The notes under the pieces: model-generated | What the model saw: the letters and a program-made list of their open reading frames with translations, nothing else | What the model was told of the DNA's origin: nothing | Database searches by the model: none | Assembly (NCBI GenBank): GCA_963556195.1 | Contig: OY744537.1 | Span: forward strand, 14,285,243 to 14,349,242 | Direction: 5' to 3' | DNA from: Sepiola atlantica | Lineage: Eukaryota > Mollusca > Cephalopoda > Sepiida > Sepiolidae | DNA length: 64,000 bases | Translations under genes and position numbers: made by a program | Shown here: piece after piece, positions 34,157 through 44,879 of the stretch | How the letters are laid out: every line of letters begins with the position of its first letter | How positions within the stretch are numbered: the stretch's first letter is position 1

Positions 34157-34483
34157 TTATGAACAAGCTAGAACGATGCAAAGATTGTTTACAGCAGACT
34201 TGGCAGCATCCTCTATGTATTTATTCCAACTCATGTTGCCGATGAATGTTAGACCAAGGAGTTGGAACGTTCGACTCTCGGGAAGAGTGCTATCAGCCAT
34301 AGCAATCGGTGGTTGAGAAATGTTTCTTATAATTGTTAAAGGAAAGGAGCTTTGACTTAGTGTTAAATATCGAGGCCGTGTGTACTGAAAGGTCATTTGA
34401 CAGAAATAGGTGCACTTGGCATCGACACGCACCTCGATGTAAGAATTACTGTACGTGCATTTTCCTCCCTCACTAACCCGCAC
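34157..34483 (-). pseudogene. LINE ORF2 fragment downstream of the RT box
   Basis: LPESRTFQLLGLTFIGNMSW then NKYIEDAAKSAVNN is the LGLTF..NLSW..YI..VA motif that follows YADD in Jockey/CR1-type LINEs. The upstream frame (QMTFQYTRPRYLTLSQSSFP) fits the preceding region. The fragment ends at 34157. It may belong to the same family as the 30-kb piece. Confidence 0.75.
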
Positions 34484-34522
34484 GTCTTCACCGCCACCGA
34501 CAATAAAGATATATAATTATAT

Positions 34523-34528
<6 letters not shown>

Positions 34529-34581
<53 letters not shown>

Positions 34582-34589
34582 TGTATATA

Positions 34590-34627
<38 letters not shown>

Positions 34628-34663
34628 TATACACATGCATATATATATATATGTATATATATG

Positions 34664-34697
<34 letters not shown>

Positions 34698-34703
34698 TAT
34701 ATA
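34529..34703. repeat. Interrupted (TA)n with TGCA variants
   Basis: TA run with scattered GCATG and GTA interruptions. Confidence 0.95.
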
Positions 34704-35088
34704 CAGGGTGGGCCAAAATAAGGGTCCTATCTTTAAATTTGAATAACTTGAATTTGAATAACTTCCACAAAATAAAAGTTAAACTCACCAAACTTTATGT
34801 GTGTGTAGACTGACCCTTCCGAGATTTTTTGAAATAAACAAAACAAATTTTAGCCGAAAAACACTTCTTAAAACTTACAAAAACTAAAGTATTGTTTTTT
34901 ACACTGTTTTGAGTTTTTTAAGCAAAAATAATGTTTTCTAAATGAGGGTACGTTCCTTAGGGCTAATACGGCTCATGCTTGCTTCGGAAGGGGTCCTTTA
35001 CTTATTCTAAAAAAAAAATCCAAAAAAAATCAATAAATAAAAAAGTTATGAATTTTTAAAAATAGGACCCTTATTTTTGCCCACCCTG
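34704..35088. mobile_element. 385-bp MITE, Tc1/mariner-like ends
   Basis: CAGGGTGGGCCAAAATAAGG begins the element and CCTTATTTTTGCCCACCCTG ends it, near-perfect inverted repeats of about 28 bp flanked by TA on both sides. The interior is AT-rich and non-coding. The TA duplication cannot be proved because both flanks are (TA)n. Confidence 0.85.
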
Positions 35089-35089
35089 T

Positions 35090-35132
35090 ATATATGCATG
35101 CATATATGCATATATATATATTCATATATACA

Positions 35133-35194
<62 letters not shown>
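35090..35194. repeat. (TA)n microsatellite
   Basis: Interrupted at the left by GCATGCATATATG. Confidence 0.95.
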
Positions 35195-35197
<3 letters not shown>

Positions 35198-35199
35198 AT

Positions 35200-35930
35200 T
35201 AATAAATTAAAGTGGATTTTCTCCTGTCACTTCAGTTACAATAGGTAAATAACCGACAACTTCCTATGCAAATCTTTTCAACTAAACACCAACAGCATTT
35301 CTAAAAGTGTGTTTCACGAAACGACGCGTACATTTCGTCTCCGTTTAAAAATGATTACATTTATTCCGAATAAACTGCTTTTCTCAAATACGTAATCCTA
35401 CAAACGAAGGTAGCAAAGAGTTTCACTTTCTTATCAGTAAGTTTTTTCACTGGACTTACATTCGCCGTGTTATTTCTTTAATAGGTATAATTATTATTAA
35501 TTCACCATTTATTATTTCATTTCTTTTACTCATACTATTCCCTACATACTAAACTAGATCTCTTAAATAAACAAAAAACGCTTCCTCAATTTCGTTTATA
35601 TTCTAACTGGCGTACTGAATGTGCTCGCGGAATAAAAAAATCTTGGAATGGTTTTATTTTAGCAGTGCAATCTGACTATTTATAATACTTTTAATCATTC
35701 TTCATGCTATAATAGATTACAGAACACTTAAAATCATATTCAAAAGTGCGTCTTAGTCTGACTCCTCGGTTCTTCGTAAGTAACTTTTCTTAAAAAAACA
35801 GGTATTAATATTGTTTTATTTTAATAACAAACAAAACAAAAACCCGACAACTACGTTTCAACCCAACATATCTGTAATTAACGATAACTTTACTCAGTTC
35901 AGATCGTATACTTTGGGTTGGTTCTCGCTT
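35200..35930. other. AT-rich, nothing recognised
   Basis: No ORF or repeat supported. Confidence 0.5.
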
Positions 35931-35944
35931 ATTGGAAACTTTTT

Positions 35945-36530
35945 TTAAATTTTAGCGTTCTTAAACTTTTACCTTCATTTTCATTAAGCTTATTAATTAT
36001 TCTTTTTTCTTGATTGAAAATCTGATTTTTACTTATTTTTAAACCCCTAATCACTATTTTATCTCTTCAGCAATTGACCGAGAAGGATTAGTGACCTATT
36101 TGCGTTACCACATTTTGCAAGCCATTATTTATAGATCCTTATTGTTTCGCAACAATTGATACCTATTTTTCATCAAAAATCAATTGACATATTTATACCA
36201 GAAAAACAAATATCCTCTGTATTTGTTTCGACGTGGCGTCGTTTCTTCGAAAGTGATTTTATCACTTTCAGCGTGGTTCAACTTTTACCCTTATTCTGAT
36301 AAAACTTTAAAATTCTTTTTTCTTCATGTAAAATCTGATATTTACTTATTTTTAAACATTCCATGACTATTACATCTCTTCTATGATTGGCCGAGAACAC
36401 TTAGTGACCTATTTGCGTAACCACATTTTGCAAGCCATTATTGATGGAGCATTATAGGTTCACAAATATGAATACTCATTTTTTTAATTAATAATTAATT
36501 AACTTATTTATACCAGAAAAAAGAATAATC
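35945..36530 (+). repeat. Direct duplication, two ~300-bp copies
   Basis: AGTGACCTATTTGCGT then ACCACATTTTGCAAGCCATTA occurs near 36090 and near 36408. The preceding AATCTGATTTTTACTTATTT and following TATTTATACCAGAAAAA blocks are duplicated too. The copies are clearly diverged. Confidence 0.8.
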
Positions 36531-36889
36531 TTCCTTCCTGTCCTGGTAGTGGTAAATCGACATGTATAACCGAAGAGTTTTTCAATTCTGTGAAGGGAAA
36601 ATTCGGGTGGGGCAATTTTTGTTACTCATCCAAATTATTTTTTTCCGTTTTGAATAGAAATGAGAGTGGATTTTACTTGTTTTTTAATTTTCGATTTTTT
36701 AGACTATTTGCGGTGGGGGGTGGCTACAAATTATGAAATTATCAAATATTAAGTATGGTTTGTATACTTAATTTTATTCTAGGTCCATTAAAAACATTTT
36801 TTTGAGAAATTACTTTTCTGCGGATATTTTTTATTGTTAAATACTTCTTTTATTATTTACAGGGAAACGCTGTGACACGCGCCCTACTA

Positions 36890-36963
<74 letters not shown>
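36890..36963. repeat. (TA)n microsatellite
   Basis: Flanked by CTAGT on the left and ACTAG on the right. Confidence 0.95.
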
Positions 36964-36965
<2 letters not shown>

Positions 36966-37374
36966 TAGTGTGCATCCTCCGTCAAAGAATGACAGGGAAA
37001 ATTTAAGCTTCCCCAGTGTTCGCACTCGCTATTTATATAGATATATTACTAAAATATTCAAATAACATGACGAGCCAAATAAAATTAAACACTCAACGTT
37101 GACATTTTATTATAGAATTGTGGACTCCTTTCACAATTAATTTGAAGCGGCGGAGTTATTATTTCTCTAACTTGCTATTTTCTTTTCTCGCTTCTTCACA
37201 CCACTTGAAATTGTTTTGTGTGTGTGTGTGGGGGGGGCTAAAATAGCCCGTGTTTTATTTTCTAACGTTGCGTGACGGGATGGAAGTATATATATATAAA
37301 ATATACAAATAAAATATGCAAATAAAATATACAAATAAACACATATTGGCATTAATTATTTAGTGAAAGATATG

Positions 37375-37377
<3 letters not shown>

Positions 37378-37454
<77 letters not shown>
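37378..37454. repeat. (TA)n microsatellite
   Basis: Abuts the foldback at 37455. Confidence 0.95.
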
Positions 37455-37459
<5 letters not shown>

Positions 37460-37567
37460 GAAGTATAATAACACGAAATTACAGCATCGATGCAATAATT
37501 TATTTCAACCTTGTGGTTTTTTCAAGCATCGATGATTATGTAATTTCGTGTTATTATACTTCATTTT
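37455..37567. mobile_element. Small foldback element
   Basis: The arms 37455-37492 (AAAATGAAGTATAATAACAC through GCATCGATG) and 37527-37567 are reverse complements with only small gaps. The loop is 34 bp. (TA)n borders it on the left. Confidence 0.8.
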
Positions 37568-37639
37568 ATTCTTGCTCTGTTTATCACATTGAGCTCTCAT
37601 ACCCGGATTTCCTCCTGGAATTATTTCATTATAACACAA

Positions 37640-37643
<4 letters not shown>

Positions 37644-37707
<64 letters not shown>

Positions 37708-37708
37708 G

Positions 37709-37748
<40 letters not shown>
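37644..37748. repeat. (TA)n(GT)n microsatellite
   Basis: TA run ending in a GT run that leads into the next foldback. Confidence 0.95.
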
Positions 37749-37749
<1 letters not shown>

Positions 37750-37751
<2 letters not shown>

Positions 37752-37975
37752 AAAGAGAAACAGAAAACAGGTCAAAATGCAGGAGAAAAACAAAAACAGG
37801 GGATTTGACCGGTTTCGTTCGTATTAACGAACGTCTTCAGAAAAATACGAACGAAACCGGTCAAATCTCTTGTTTTTGTTTTTCTCCTGCATTTTAACAT
37901 GTTTTCCGTTTGTCTTTTTTCACACATTTTGTCTACCACGGCATTTCATTTTCATTACTTATCGTGCACCTTACC

Positions 37976-37978
<3 letters not shown>
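37750..37978. mobile_element. Palindromic foldback element, same family as 9.6-10.2 kb
   Basis: GAAAAAAGAGAAACAGAAAAC, GCAGGAGAAAAACAAAAACA and TTTGACCGGTTTCG in the left arm recur inverted in 37856-37925. The outer sequence toward 37978 (CACCTTACCCCATATA) is the inverse of 9634-9650. (TA)n or (GT)n lies on both sides. The ORFs reading through are artefacts. Confidence 0.85.
37803..37844 (-). ncRNA. Hammerhead-like core in the foldback
   Basis: On the minus strand CTGAAGA is followed by GTTCGT and ACGAAC with loop TAAT (six perfect pairs), then GAAA, the palindrome CCGG and UC. TTT and AAA could form stem I. A closed stem III would need two molecules. Confidence 0.4.
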
Positions 37979-38037
<59 letters not shown>

Positions 38038-38060
38038 CTCTCTCTATATATATATATATG
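37977..38060. repeat. (TA)n with CT interruption
   Basis: TA run, TCTCTCTC, then a short TA run. Confidence 0.95.
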
Positions 38061-38069
38061 TTATCTACA

Positions 38070-38980
38070 GACTGTTTCGCTGTATCACAACTGTTCATTA
38101 CGGTTAGACATACGAATGTGTCACGCTAAGATAAAAATCCGGTCATTTTCTTTTTCAAGAGTCGGAGATTTTCTCAACTGCGGCATCGGCACAAGCGAGG
38201 AAGAGAAATTTCACTGTTTACATTATTAGCAGTCAAAAAGTGCTCTATTCGTTTTTAATAAGAAATCTGTATTATCGCGAATACTAGCTGGCGATTTCAC
38301 TTCTCACAGTGCTCAATGCATGAAGGAATGGAAAGTCTTTCGGATTAATTTATTTCTTGTTAACATCTATTTGTTAGTGCAAGCTTTATGTCCGTTTACT
38401 GCGTCGGAAAATGAAAATATTTCCATTGAAAACATACTCCTAGGAGATGTATTTCTCTGATAGAGTAACGGACTTCAGTTGGTGAAGCGCATTACCCTCA
38501 CTATTCGGTTAACGCTCCCCAGAATAACAATTGATACAAAAAGGACAGAAAAAGGATAAAGGAAAATAAAGAAAGGTTTCCATTTTGATAGATGTTACAT
38601 TCTTCAAATGCGACAAAGTCAACGTTTCAGAATCAGTGGGAATATTTTCTCGCAGACTGGCTGGCCCAAACTGCCATGAAATTCATTTGCCGCTTTTCTG
38701 TTATTGCTGCGAAAATCAAAACAGGTGCTTTCGTCTGTCAGGTATTATGGCCGTAAAAGCAATTCCCGAAAAGCAATATTGACGACTGCCAATGAAAACG
38801 GAATGAGTTAGCTGATTTGAAGGAAAACGAAACGTTAATTGGCTACAAGGAAGTTGAACGCCAACGCTTAGCAAACGTGGCAAATGGCGTCGTTTAAAGA
38901 TTTATAGAGCTCATGTGCTAGCAAGTCTAACGAACAATACACCAACAGTCGATTATTGCGAACCGATGTTCCGCGAAATT
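38070..38980. other. Mostly unassigned
   Basis: GGACTTCAGTTGGTGAAGCG near 38469 loosely resembles a tRNA A box, without a clear B box. No gene supported. Confidence 0.3.
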
Positions 38981-38984
38981 TTAA

Positions 38985-39295
38985 TGTGACAGTCTTCTGG
39001 AGATTGCAGGTTCAATCCTCGGTGCAAGCGATACTAAGAATACAATTACAAATTGCGTAATACTTCTACCCGGTCATGGCTGACAAAACGAGAACAAGCT
39101 ACCCCCGTTCCGTTCGAAATTATGCACAGGTTACTGAGTTCAACAGAAAGATTCCAGAGTTCGACAAACTGTACCTGAAGAAGGTCGGATGTTACATCGG
39201 CCGAAACATTGTGAAAATAATATCAAAAGTGAGAACAGTAGTCCGAATAACCCAAATGATACAAATAATCTCATTTAAATGCTTACAGTAAAACA
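38985..39295 (+). mobile_element. SINE, GTAGTCCGAATAA family
   Basis: A B-box-like GCAGGTTCAATCCTC lies at 39006-39020. The body contains GTTCCGTTCGAAATTATGC and CCTGAAGAAGGTCGGATGTT then ACATCGGCCGAAACATTGTG. The tail is GAGAACAGTAGTCCGAATAA. A second copy lies at 42906-43080, a tail at 18950 and more distant tails at 7690 and 63190 on the minus strand. Confidence 0.65.
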
Positions 39296-39307
39296 CACAC
39301 GTCAGAA

Positions 39308-39391
39308 AGTTTGAATTACCTACTGAAGAGTTTGAATTACATACTGGAGAGTTTGAATTACTTACTGGAAAGTTTGAATTACCTACTAGAC
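39308..39391. repeat. Four copies of a 21-bp repeat
   Basis: AGTTTGAATTACCTACTGAAG and three close variants follow head to tail. Because 21 is a multiple of three, the minus strand reads as heptads (SNSNSPV), an artefact. Confidence 0.9.
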
Positions 39392-39399
39392 AACATCCT

Positions 39400-39890
39400 C
39401 GAATGTTTTCGGTCTCTCTGTACAAGGGTTTGCTAGGAAAACATGACATGAGGATACTTTACCCTACAAGTAAACCCTGACCAGATATTTAAAATAACAT
39501 AGTATTCGAAGCCCAAATAAGATCCCCTGACTCGGCTATACACTGGCTCATACGGGGAATAGTGCACCTTCTCCTATTTATATGACCAAAAGTAACAACA
39601 CTTAGCTAAATACTCTACCAGATTAGATGAATTCTTGTCCTGGAATCCTGTAAAACCAAGAGACCACCAGAAATATATACTATAACATAGTAAATTGGTC
39701 ATTTTGGGAGAAGAAAATTAATGGTCTTCACTTCTTTACTAACTCAACGTTTGAGAAGTAAACGAGAACTTTAGTTGAACATTCATGTATCTATGTATCT
39801 CATATAGACTTCTAGCGTGGGTTAGCCCCCAGGAAGGGACCCCTTTGATTTCTGAGACTTTACGCTGAGGTAAAATGAAGAAAGAAAACA
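39400..39890. other. No feature recognised
   Basis: No coding signal. Confidence 0.5.
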
Positions 39891-39896
39891 ACAACA

Positions 39897-39934
<38 letters not shown>

Positions 39935-40075
39935 TTTTTTTTAAGTTGTATAAATTAAAAAAAAATGAAATAAAAAAAAAATAAAAATAAATAAATAAAT
40001 ATAAATAAATAAATTAATAAAAATAAAAATAAATGAATAAATAGAATAAATAAATAAAATAAAAAGTAAAGACAT
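39897..40075. repeat. (CA)n(TA)n then A/T-rich (AAAT)n-like stretch
   Basis: The CA/TA run to 39934 is followed by about 140 bp of loosely repeated AAAT and AATA words. Confidence 0.85.
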
Positions 40076-40129
40076 ACTCTTTTCCTCTCTTTACATTCTG
40101 TAAATACATATTCTTTTTTCACACTAACA

Positions 40130-40339
40130 CGCCTGAAGATGATTTGAGGATATCAAATCGAAAGTACTCGCAAGGAAGATGGAACAACAAAACTACGGAA
40201 ACTTCATACACCAGTTTGATCGAGGTACGAAGTTGACCATTCGGAAGATGGAAAATTTTTTTAAAAAGATCACAAAGCAGAAACACTCCGTGCTATTCAA
40301 CAACGTTTGCCTAAATGAAAACTTGCTGCCTAAATACAC

Positions 40340-40341
<2 letters not shown>
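40130..40341 (+). mobile_element. Penelope-like 5' fragment ending in (TA)n
   Basis: A hammerhead-like core (CTGAAGA 40133-40139, a perfect GATTTG/CAAATC stem, GAAA, palindrome GTAC, UC) is followed by an open frame. It reads MEQQNYGNFIHQFDRGTKLT, and KHSVLFNNVCLNENLLPKYT just before (TA)n. The same ending with related words ([19 protein letters not shown]) is seen at 56297 on the minus strand. I infer the start of a PLE ORF preceded by its ribozyme. The extra T after CTGAAGA is a departure from the hammerhead consensus. Confidence 0.5.

Positions 40342-40400
<59 letters not shown>
40342..40400. repeat. (TA)n microsatellite
   Basis: Directly follows the PLE-like fragment. Confidence 0.95.
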
Positions 40401-40404
<4 letters not shown>

Positions 40405-40700
40405 GTTATGCTAAACCTTAGTAAATCAACGTTTGTTTCCTTACGGCTTTTTCCTACATATTCTAATCATACAAAACACATACTAAGTTATTGCTTAATT
40501 TTGAGACTGTTTTACATTGGAAACAACTACGATTTAATTGTTCTAATTAACCGCAATTTGCAATTCACTTGGAAAGTTACTTATCTATTAGTAAACTTCT
40601 TTCTCTCATTTCATCTCTCTATCATTTTTTGTTGCTTGACCCCCGCTCTTATTTTATACTGCAAGCTCACACTTTCCTTATTCAAACAATCTAATATGAG

Positions 40701-40703
<3 letters not shown>

Positions 40704-40771
<68 letters not shown>
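40704..40771. repeat. (TA)n microsatellite
   Basis: A pure TA run. Confidence 0.95.
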
Positions 40772-40775
<4 letters not shown>

Positions 40776-41349
40776 CTTGTTACAAATATCCAGGGGGTAT
40801 GAATCCGAAGGAAGTTGAAACCAGGTTTATGAGAGTGCACAATGAACATTCAGAGCAAAATATATATTTTTTTAATTTTATTCCATTAGTTGCGACAAAA
40901 CAAGTTTTGTTTCATTGGTGCAAATAGCGACCAACTCATCGGGCTGGCGATGGAATTCAAATGGCATAAGTTTTAACTTCACTTTAACGGGAGATTGAAA
41001 ATTGAAAATACATTGGAGGTGGAGGAGGACAGAGTTGGGGCTTTGTCTATAACGGTGACATGGGACATGAGAGGGGAGGGGGGGACCCCAACAAGTCGTG
41101 TTTCAAATTATTACGTGGGAGGTTTTTCACGTGTTTGTGCTGTGATGATCTCAATTTCGGCCGGGGTGGGAGGAAGGGAGATGGGGCGACGGCCAGAGTG
41201 AGTTAAATTTAATATATATATATATATATATAATGTTGGATCCGTGAAAGTTATACTGGTTTTTGATAGGAGAATCTGAGTAAGAGGGCTCAGTGACATG
41301 TAGAGCAACAATAAAGTTAAAAAAGAAAGAAATCAAACCATTTCTAAGC

Positions 41350-41402
41350 TATTTGCACTATAATTTATTTCACTCTTAGTGCGGGGCTCGTCAGGTGTAC
41401 AT
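41350..41402 (-). ncRNA. Hammerhead ribozyme candidate, weak stem II
   Basis: On the minus strand CTGACGA (41394-41388) is followed by a 16-nt segment that can form only a poor stem II (GCCC against GAGT). GAAA (41371-41368) follows. The short stem III is TA-AAT-TA, like that of the 13.0-kb copy. The cleavage step is UA and stem I is CAC with GTG, continued after one mismatch. A (TA)n run lies about 120 bp away. Confidence 0.45.
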
Positions 41403-42003
41403 GGATAGCTTTCTACTCGTATACTGAGAGAATGAGAATATTTACACTGTATTGGGAATATCGGGGGATGAGGAAGGAGGTGTTTACCATTCACATAGGT
41501 AAGAATAACTTCACGCAGGTAGCAATTCGTCCATACCTAATCTAATCCCGAGTGAGATGCTATCTTCCATTCTCTCCCTAATCACTTAGTCGATCTCCCG
41601 AAATGCATAAATGGCATTATTTAATGTTTATTTATAGCCGTTGCACGTTGTGATCTGAATAGGGCCTTAAGAATTTTAAAGATTTATGCGGGTTTAGCGA
41701 TATAGGCATCATGAGTCTATTCACAAATTGCAATGCTCTATAAATTAAATATTTTAGTTATACAAAATTAAATATTAAAATAAATTAATTATAAAAAAGT
41801 ATAATAATAATAAATATATAACTTATAGTAATAAATTTATTTAAACTTTATAACAATTTTATCCATTTAGCTCTTCAATATTCTGCACTAAGTTATTAGG
41901 ACATGAAGGAAAGTTACTTTTTATATATTCGCGTTGAATGGAGAAAGAAAGGGAGGCACGAATACCCACAGGAGATACATATAGTAGGGGTCAAGAGTTG
42001 GAT

Positions 42004-42005
<2 letters not shown>
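41403..42005. other. AT-rich, nothing recognised
   Basis: No gene supported. Confidence 0.5.
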
Positions 42006-42082
<77 letters not shown>

Positions 42083-42098
42083 GTGTGTGTGTGTGTAT
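42006..42098. repeat. (TA)n(GT)n microsatellite
   Basis: TA run ending in a GT run, left border of the next foldback. Confidence 0.95.
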
Positions 42099-42386
42099 AA
42101 TCCTACTTCATTCAAAAAATATTTATTCACAAACAATTGTTTCTGCCCATTTTATAAATATACACATCTATGGTATATTACATTTTACCAAACATTAACA
42201 GAAAGGCTTCATCAGCGCATGACACACCACAGCAGTTTTTTCAGTCGGATTGTGATGTGTTATGCACTGATGAAGCCTTTCTGTTAATATTTGGTAAACC
42301 ATAGTATATCATAGATATGTATACTTATAAAATGGGCAGAAACAATTGTTTGTGAATAAATGTTTTTTGAATGAACTAGGATTATG
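42098..42386. mobile_element. Foldback element, ~130-bp arms
   Basis: ATAATCCTACTTCATTC at the left and its inverse at the right (GAATGAACTAGGATTAT) bound a palindrome centred near 42240. AACAATTGTTTCTGCCCATTT and AGAAAGGCTTCATCAG are both mirrored. Each arm contains CTGATGA but no GAAA after it, so I do not call a ribozyme. Confidence 0.85.
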
Positions 42387-42676
42387 TTATGTTAAATGAA
42401 GAGCTCTAGTCGTAATTACATTTCATGACGTACATTGCTTATTCATACATGTGTGCCAACGCATTTCATTACTGTGATTGGACATAAACAAAAAACAGCT
42501 TCTTCAGCAAAATCGGAATGAACTCGACAATCTTCGGCAAAATCGTCACTTAAAAGGAAAAGAATGTCTGTATTTTACCCTGAAGAATATTTTTTAGTCG
42601 AAAATTCGGATTTTAATCAATAATACATTTATTAAAAAAATATGCATCGTGATTTGATTTCTAACATTTTCTTTAT

Positions 42677-42702
42677 TATATATATATATATATATATATA
42701 TA
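42677..42702. repeat. (TA)n microsatellite
   Basis: A short TA run. Confidence 0.9.
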
Positions 42703-42905
42703 CGATCTAACAGAATTTATAGTAAAAAATGTACCGATTAAATATTTCATCAGTTGTTGGCTCTCATTTCATCAGCCATGATCGTGTAGAAGTCTTAAGT
42801 AATAATATTCTCAGTGTCTCCCGTACTGAGAATTGAACCTCCTACCCCCAGAAGATCGTCATTTAGAGCTGATTATTACTTAGCACTTTTATCCGTAGAT
42901 TAAAT

Positions 42906-43080
42906 AAAAGGTTCCGTTCGAAATTGCGTAGATTCACGAGTTCAACATAAAGATCCCCGATTTCGACAAGACGCATCCGTCGAAGCTAAGAGGTTACGTC
43001 GGCCGAAACGTTGTGAGTATAACATCGACGATGAGAACAGTAGTCCGAATAATCCAAATAATGCTAAATAAATCGATGTA
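42906..43080 (+). mobile_element. SINE, GTAGTCCGAATAA family
   Basis: GGTTCCGTTCGAAATTGCGT, GTTACGTCGGCCGAAACGTT and GAGAACAGTAGTCCGAATAA align with 39100-39250. Confidence 0.65.
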
Positions 43081-43477
43081 TTATCGCTGGAATTCTGGGA
43101 TAGTATTAGGAAAATGGTGCTTCGTAGTTAAGTGATACTAAATTTTATAAAATGTGCATTCGCTACCTCAATTTAAAAAAGTGTAGAAAACGTAGACATC
43201 ATTGTTAAGTGAATTAAAAGTATTCTGTATTTATTTGGCAAATGTGGAGGTTTTCAGCCACAGCATTTCTTAACTTTATATTAATAATGTAACAAGTTTG
43301 AGAAGGGACGACCAGTTGGGCTCAGAGAAATAGTTGATTACAACGTTACAATAACATCGCCACAATGTCACATATAAATAAACATAAGACATGTTTACAA
43401 TGTTGCAAGTACGTTCCGTGTGTGCTTGATTAATCTCACTTCTAACCTATAACACATATATTGGCGGTGGTCACTTG

Positions 43478-43535
43478 GTACGAGTAGTGGCTGTGAACGC
43501 AGCGTGCCGAGTTCGAAATCTGCTGGGGTTATTGC
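43478..43535 (+). mobile_element. Possible tRNA-like SINE head
   Basis: GAGTAGTGGCTGTGAACGC and CCGAGTTCGAAATC resemble A and B boxes. The fit is loose. Confidence 0.3.
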
Positions 43536-43539
43536 ATCA

Positions 43540-44085
43540 CTTTTATCAATACCTTTGCGAAAGGCATGGACCTATATGTTCTTACCATATCTTTACCTGA
43601 ATCGAAGGTGATATTTTTGGTAAGAATAAATACACGGAATTTGAATAGTACACAGGACCATGGCTGCTCTCTTTCATTATTGTTACTGTTATATTCACTG
43701 ATATTCTTTGGAAATGCATGAATCCACATGTCCCCCAAGCTAGAGATTAAATAGCAGTATAGACTATATTATTATTACACCGTGTTATGGCAACCATCCT
43801 AGGAGTATGAACACTCCGATATAAGACTTGCAATCAGGTGGATCTCTCACGTGCCACGCGTTGTTTTCCCTGAAGAGTCATCACTTACTTGATGGAGAGA
43901 GTGGGTCGTGTTTTCATATGTGGAAAATCTTCTCAAGATGTTGTACTCCACCTTGTGATTAATTGTACTGATCATTTTAACACAAGCAGAAATCATGTTT
44001 AGTCTGTTCCTTCTTCATGACTATCTGTGTTTTATCTGTGAGGTCAACATGGAATGAACAGTCATCGCACTAGTCAGTGGGCATT
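43540..44085. other. No feature recognised
   Basis: Unique-looking sequence without coding signal. Confidence 0.4.
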
Positions 44086-44129
44086 ATTATATAGCAATAT
44101 CCATCATCCCTTTGTCCTCGTTTCCATTC

Positions 44130-44740
44130 GTGCAAATTTTGGTTAATCTCTCTCCCAATCGATCCACACCGGACACAATTACCCTAGAGAATGCGTATTT
44201 CAGGACATGTGGCTGGGGCAAAAATAAAACTGATTTTATCGTGGAGTATGCAAAGTGTATAGGTGGTAGTTGGTCGAAGTGGGTGTGTTGATGTCGGTGT
44301 CGGATGGTTGGAGTGGACGATGGGTAGAGGAGGGTTTGTAAAGGGGGGAGAGTCACATGACTTTCGGTTTTTTGTTTTGTTGTTGTCTTGTTTTCTAAAA
44401 GATTCATGGCTTCTCTTCGAATAACAATTTTCACGTGATGCCTTTTATCGAAAGCGGCGCACGGGTTTCTAAGAGTACACGCGAACTTGGCCGTGTTTTT
44501 GTACTATGGTCAACATCACCAGCCCCCCTCCGCCCGTCTTCCACACCGCCACCATCGCCACCGCTGGAGGGTCTGATTGCCATGACGACTGCTACAGCTG
44601 CAGCACCTGGTGCGTGTGCTGCAACGATGGACTTTTCCCGCTGTTGTTGCTGCTGCTGCTTCGAGTGTGTCATAACAAAGACTTACACTTTAGACAATTA
44701 TAAACGTCCCAGGAAAATGGCCGGCGTTTGAGCCGAAGGG
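44130..44740 (-). other. GC-rich island, possible 5' exon or promoter of a host gene
   Basis: This is the only GC-rich, non-transposon stretch in the window. The minus strand has an open frame (44673-44431) beginning MTHSKQQQQQQREKSIVAAH, with Ala/Gly-rich sequence after it (CAG-type trinucleotide run). A second frame follows at 44434-44087. Low-complexity poly-Gln and Ala/Gly tracts are common in first exons of regulatory genes, but no domain is visible. The plus strand is also open here, as expected for trinucleotide-rich DNA. Confidence 0.25.
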
Positions 44741-44879
44741 AAAAAAAACAACGCGTTCTAATGCTGATGTTCGAAGCATCTGAGTGTCGTAAGGACTGGC
44801 GTGGCATATATTTTTTCATCATTCATTTTTTTCATGATAATCGCAAATTACATGTATATGGACCTGCTCCGTATCTGAT

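Noticed and set aside
39176..39215. Hammerhead in the SINE tail CTGAAGAAGGTC...GGCCGAAACATTGTG
   Set aside because: CUGANGA, a strong stem II and GAAA are present, but there is no stem III plus UH step, and no stem I pairing. The copies at 7.7, 43.0 and 63.2 kb do not rescue it.
42190..42285. Hammerhead at the CTGATGA boxes of the 42-kb foldback
   Set aside because: No GAAA box follows either CTGATGA at a workable distance.
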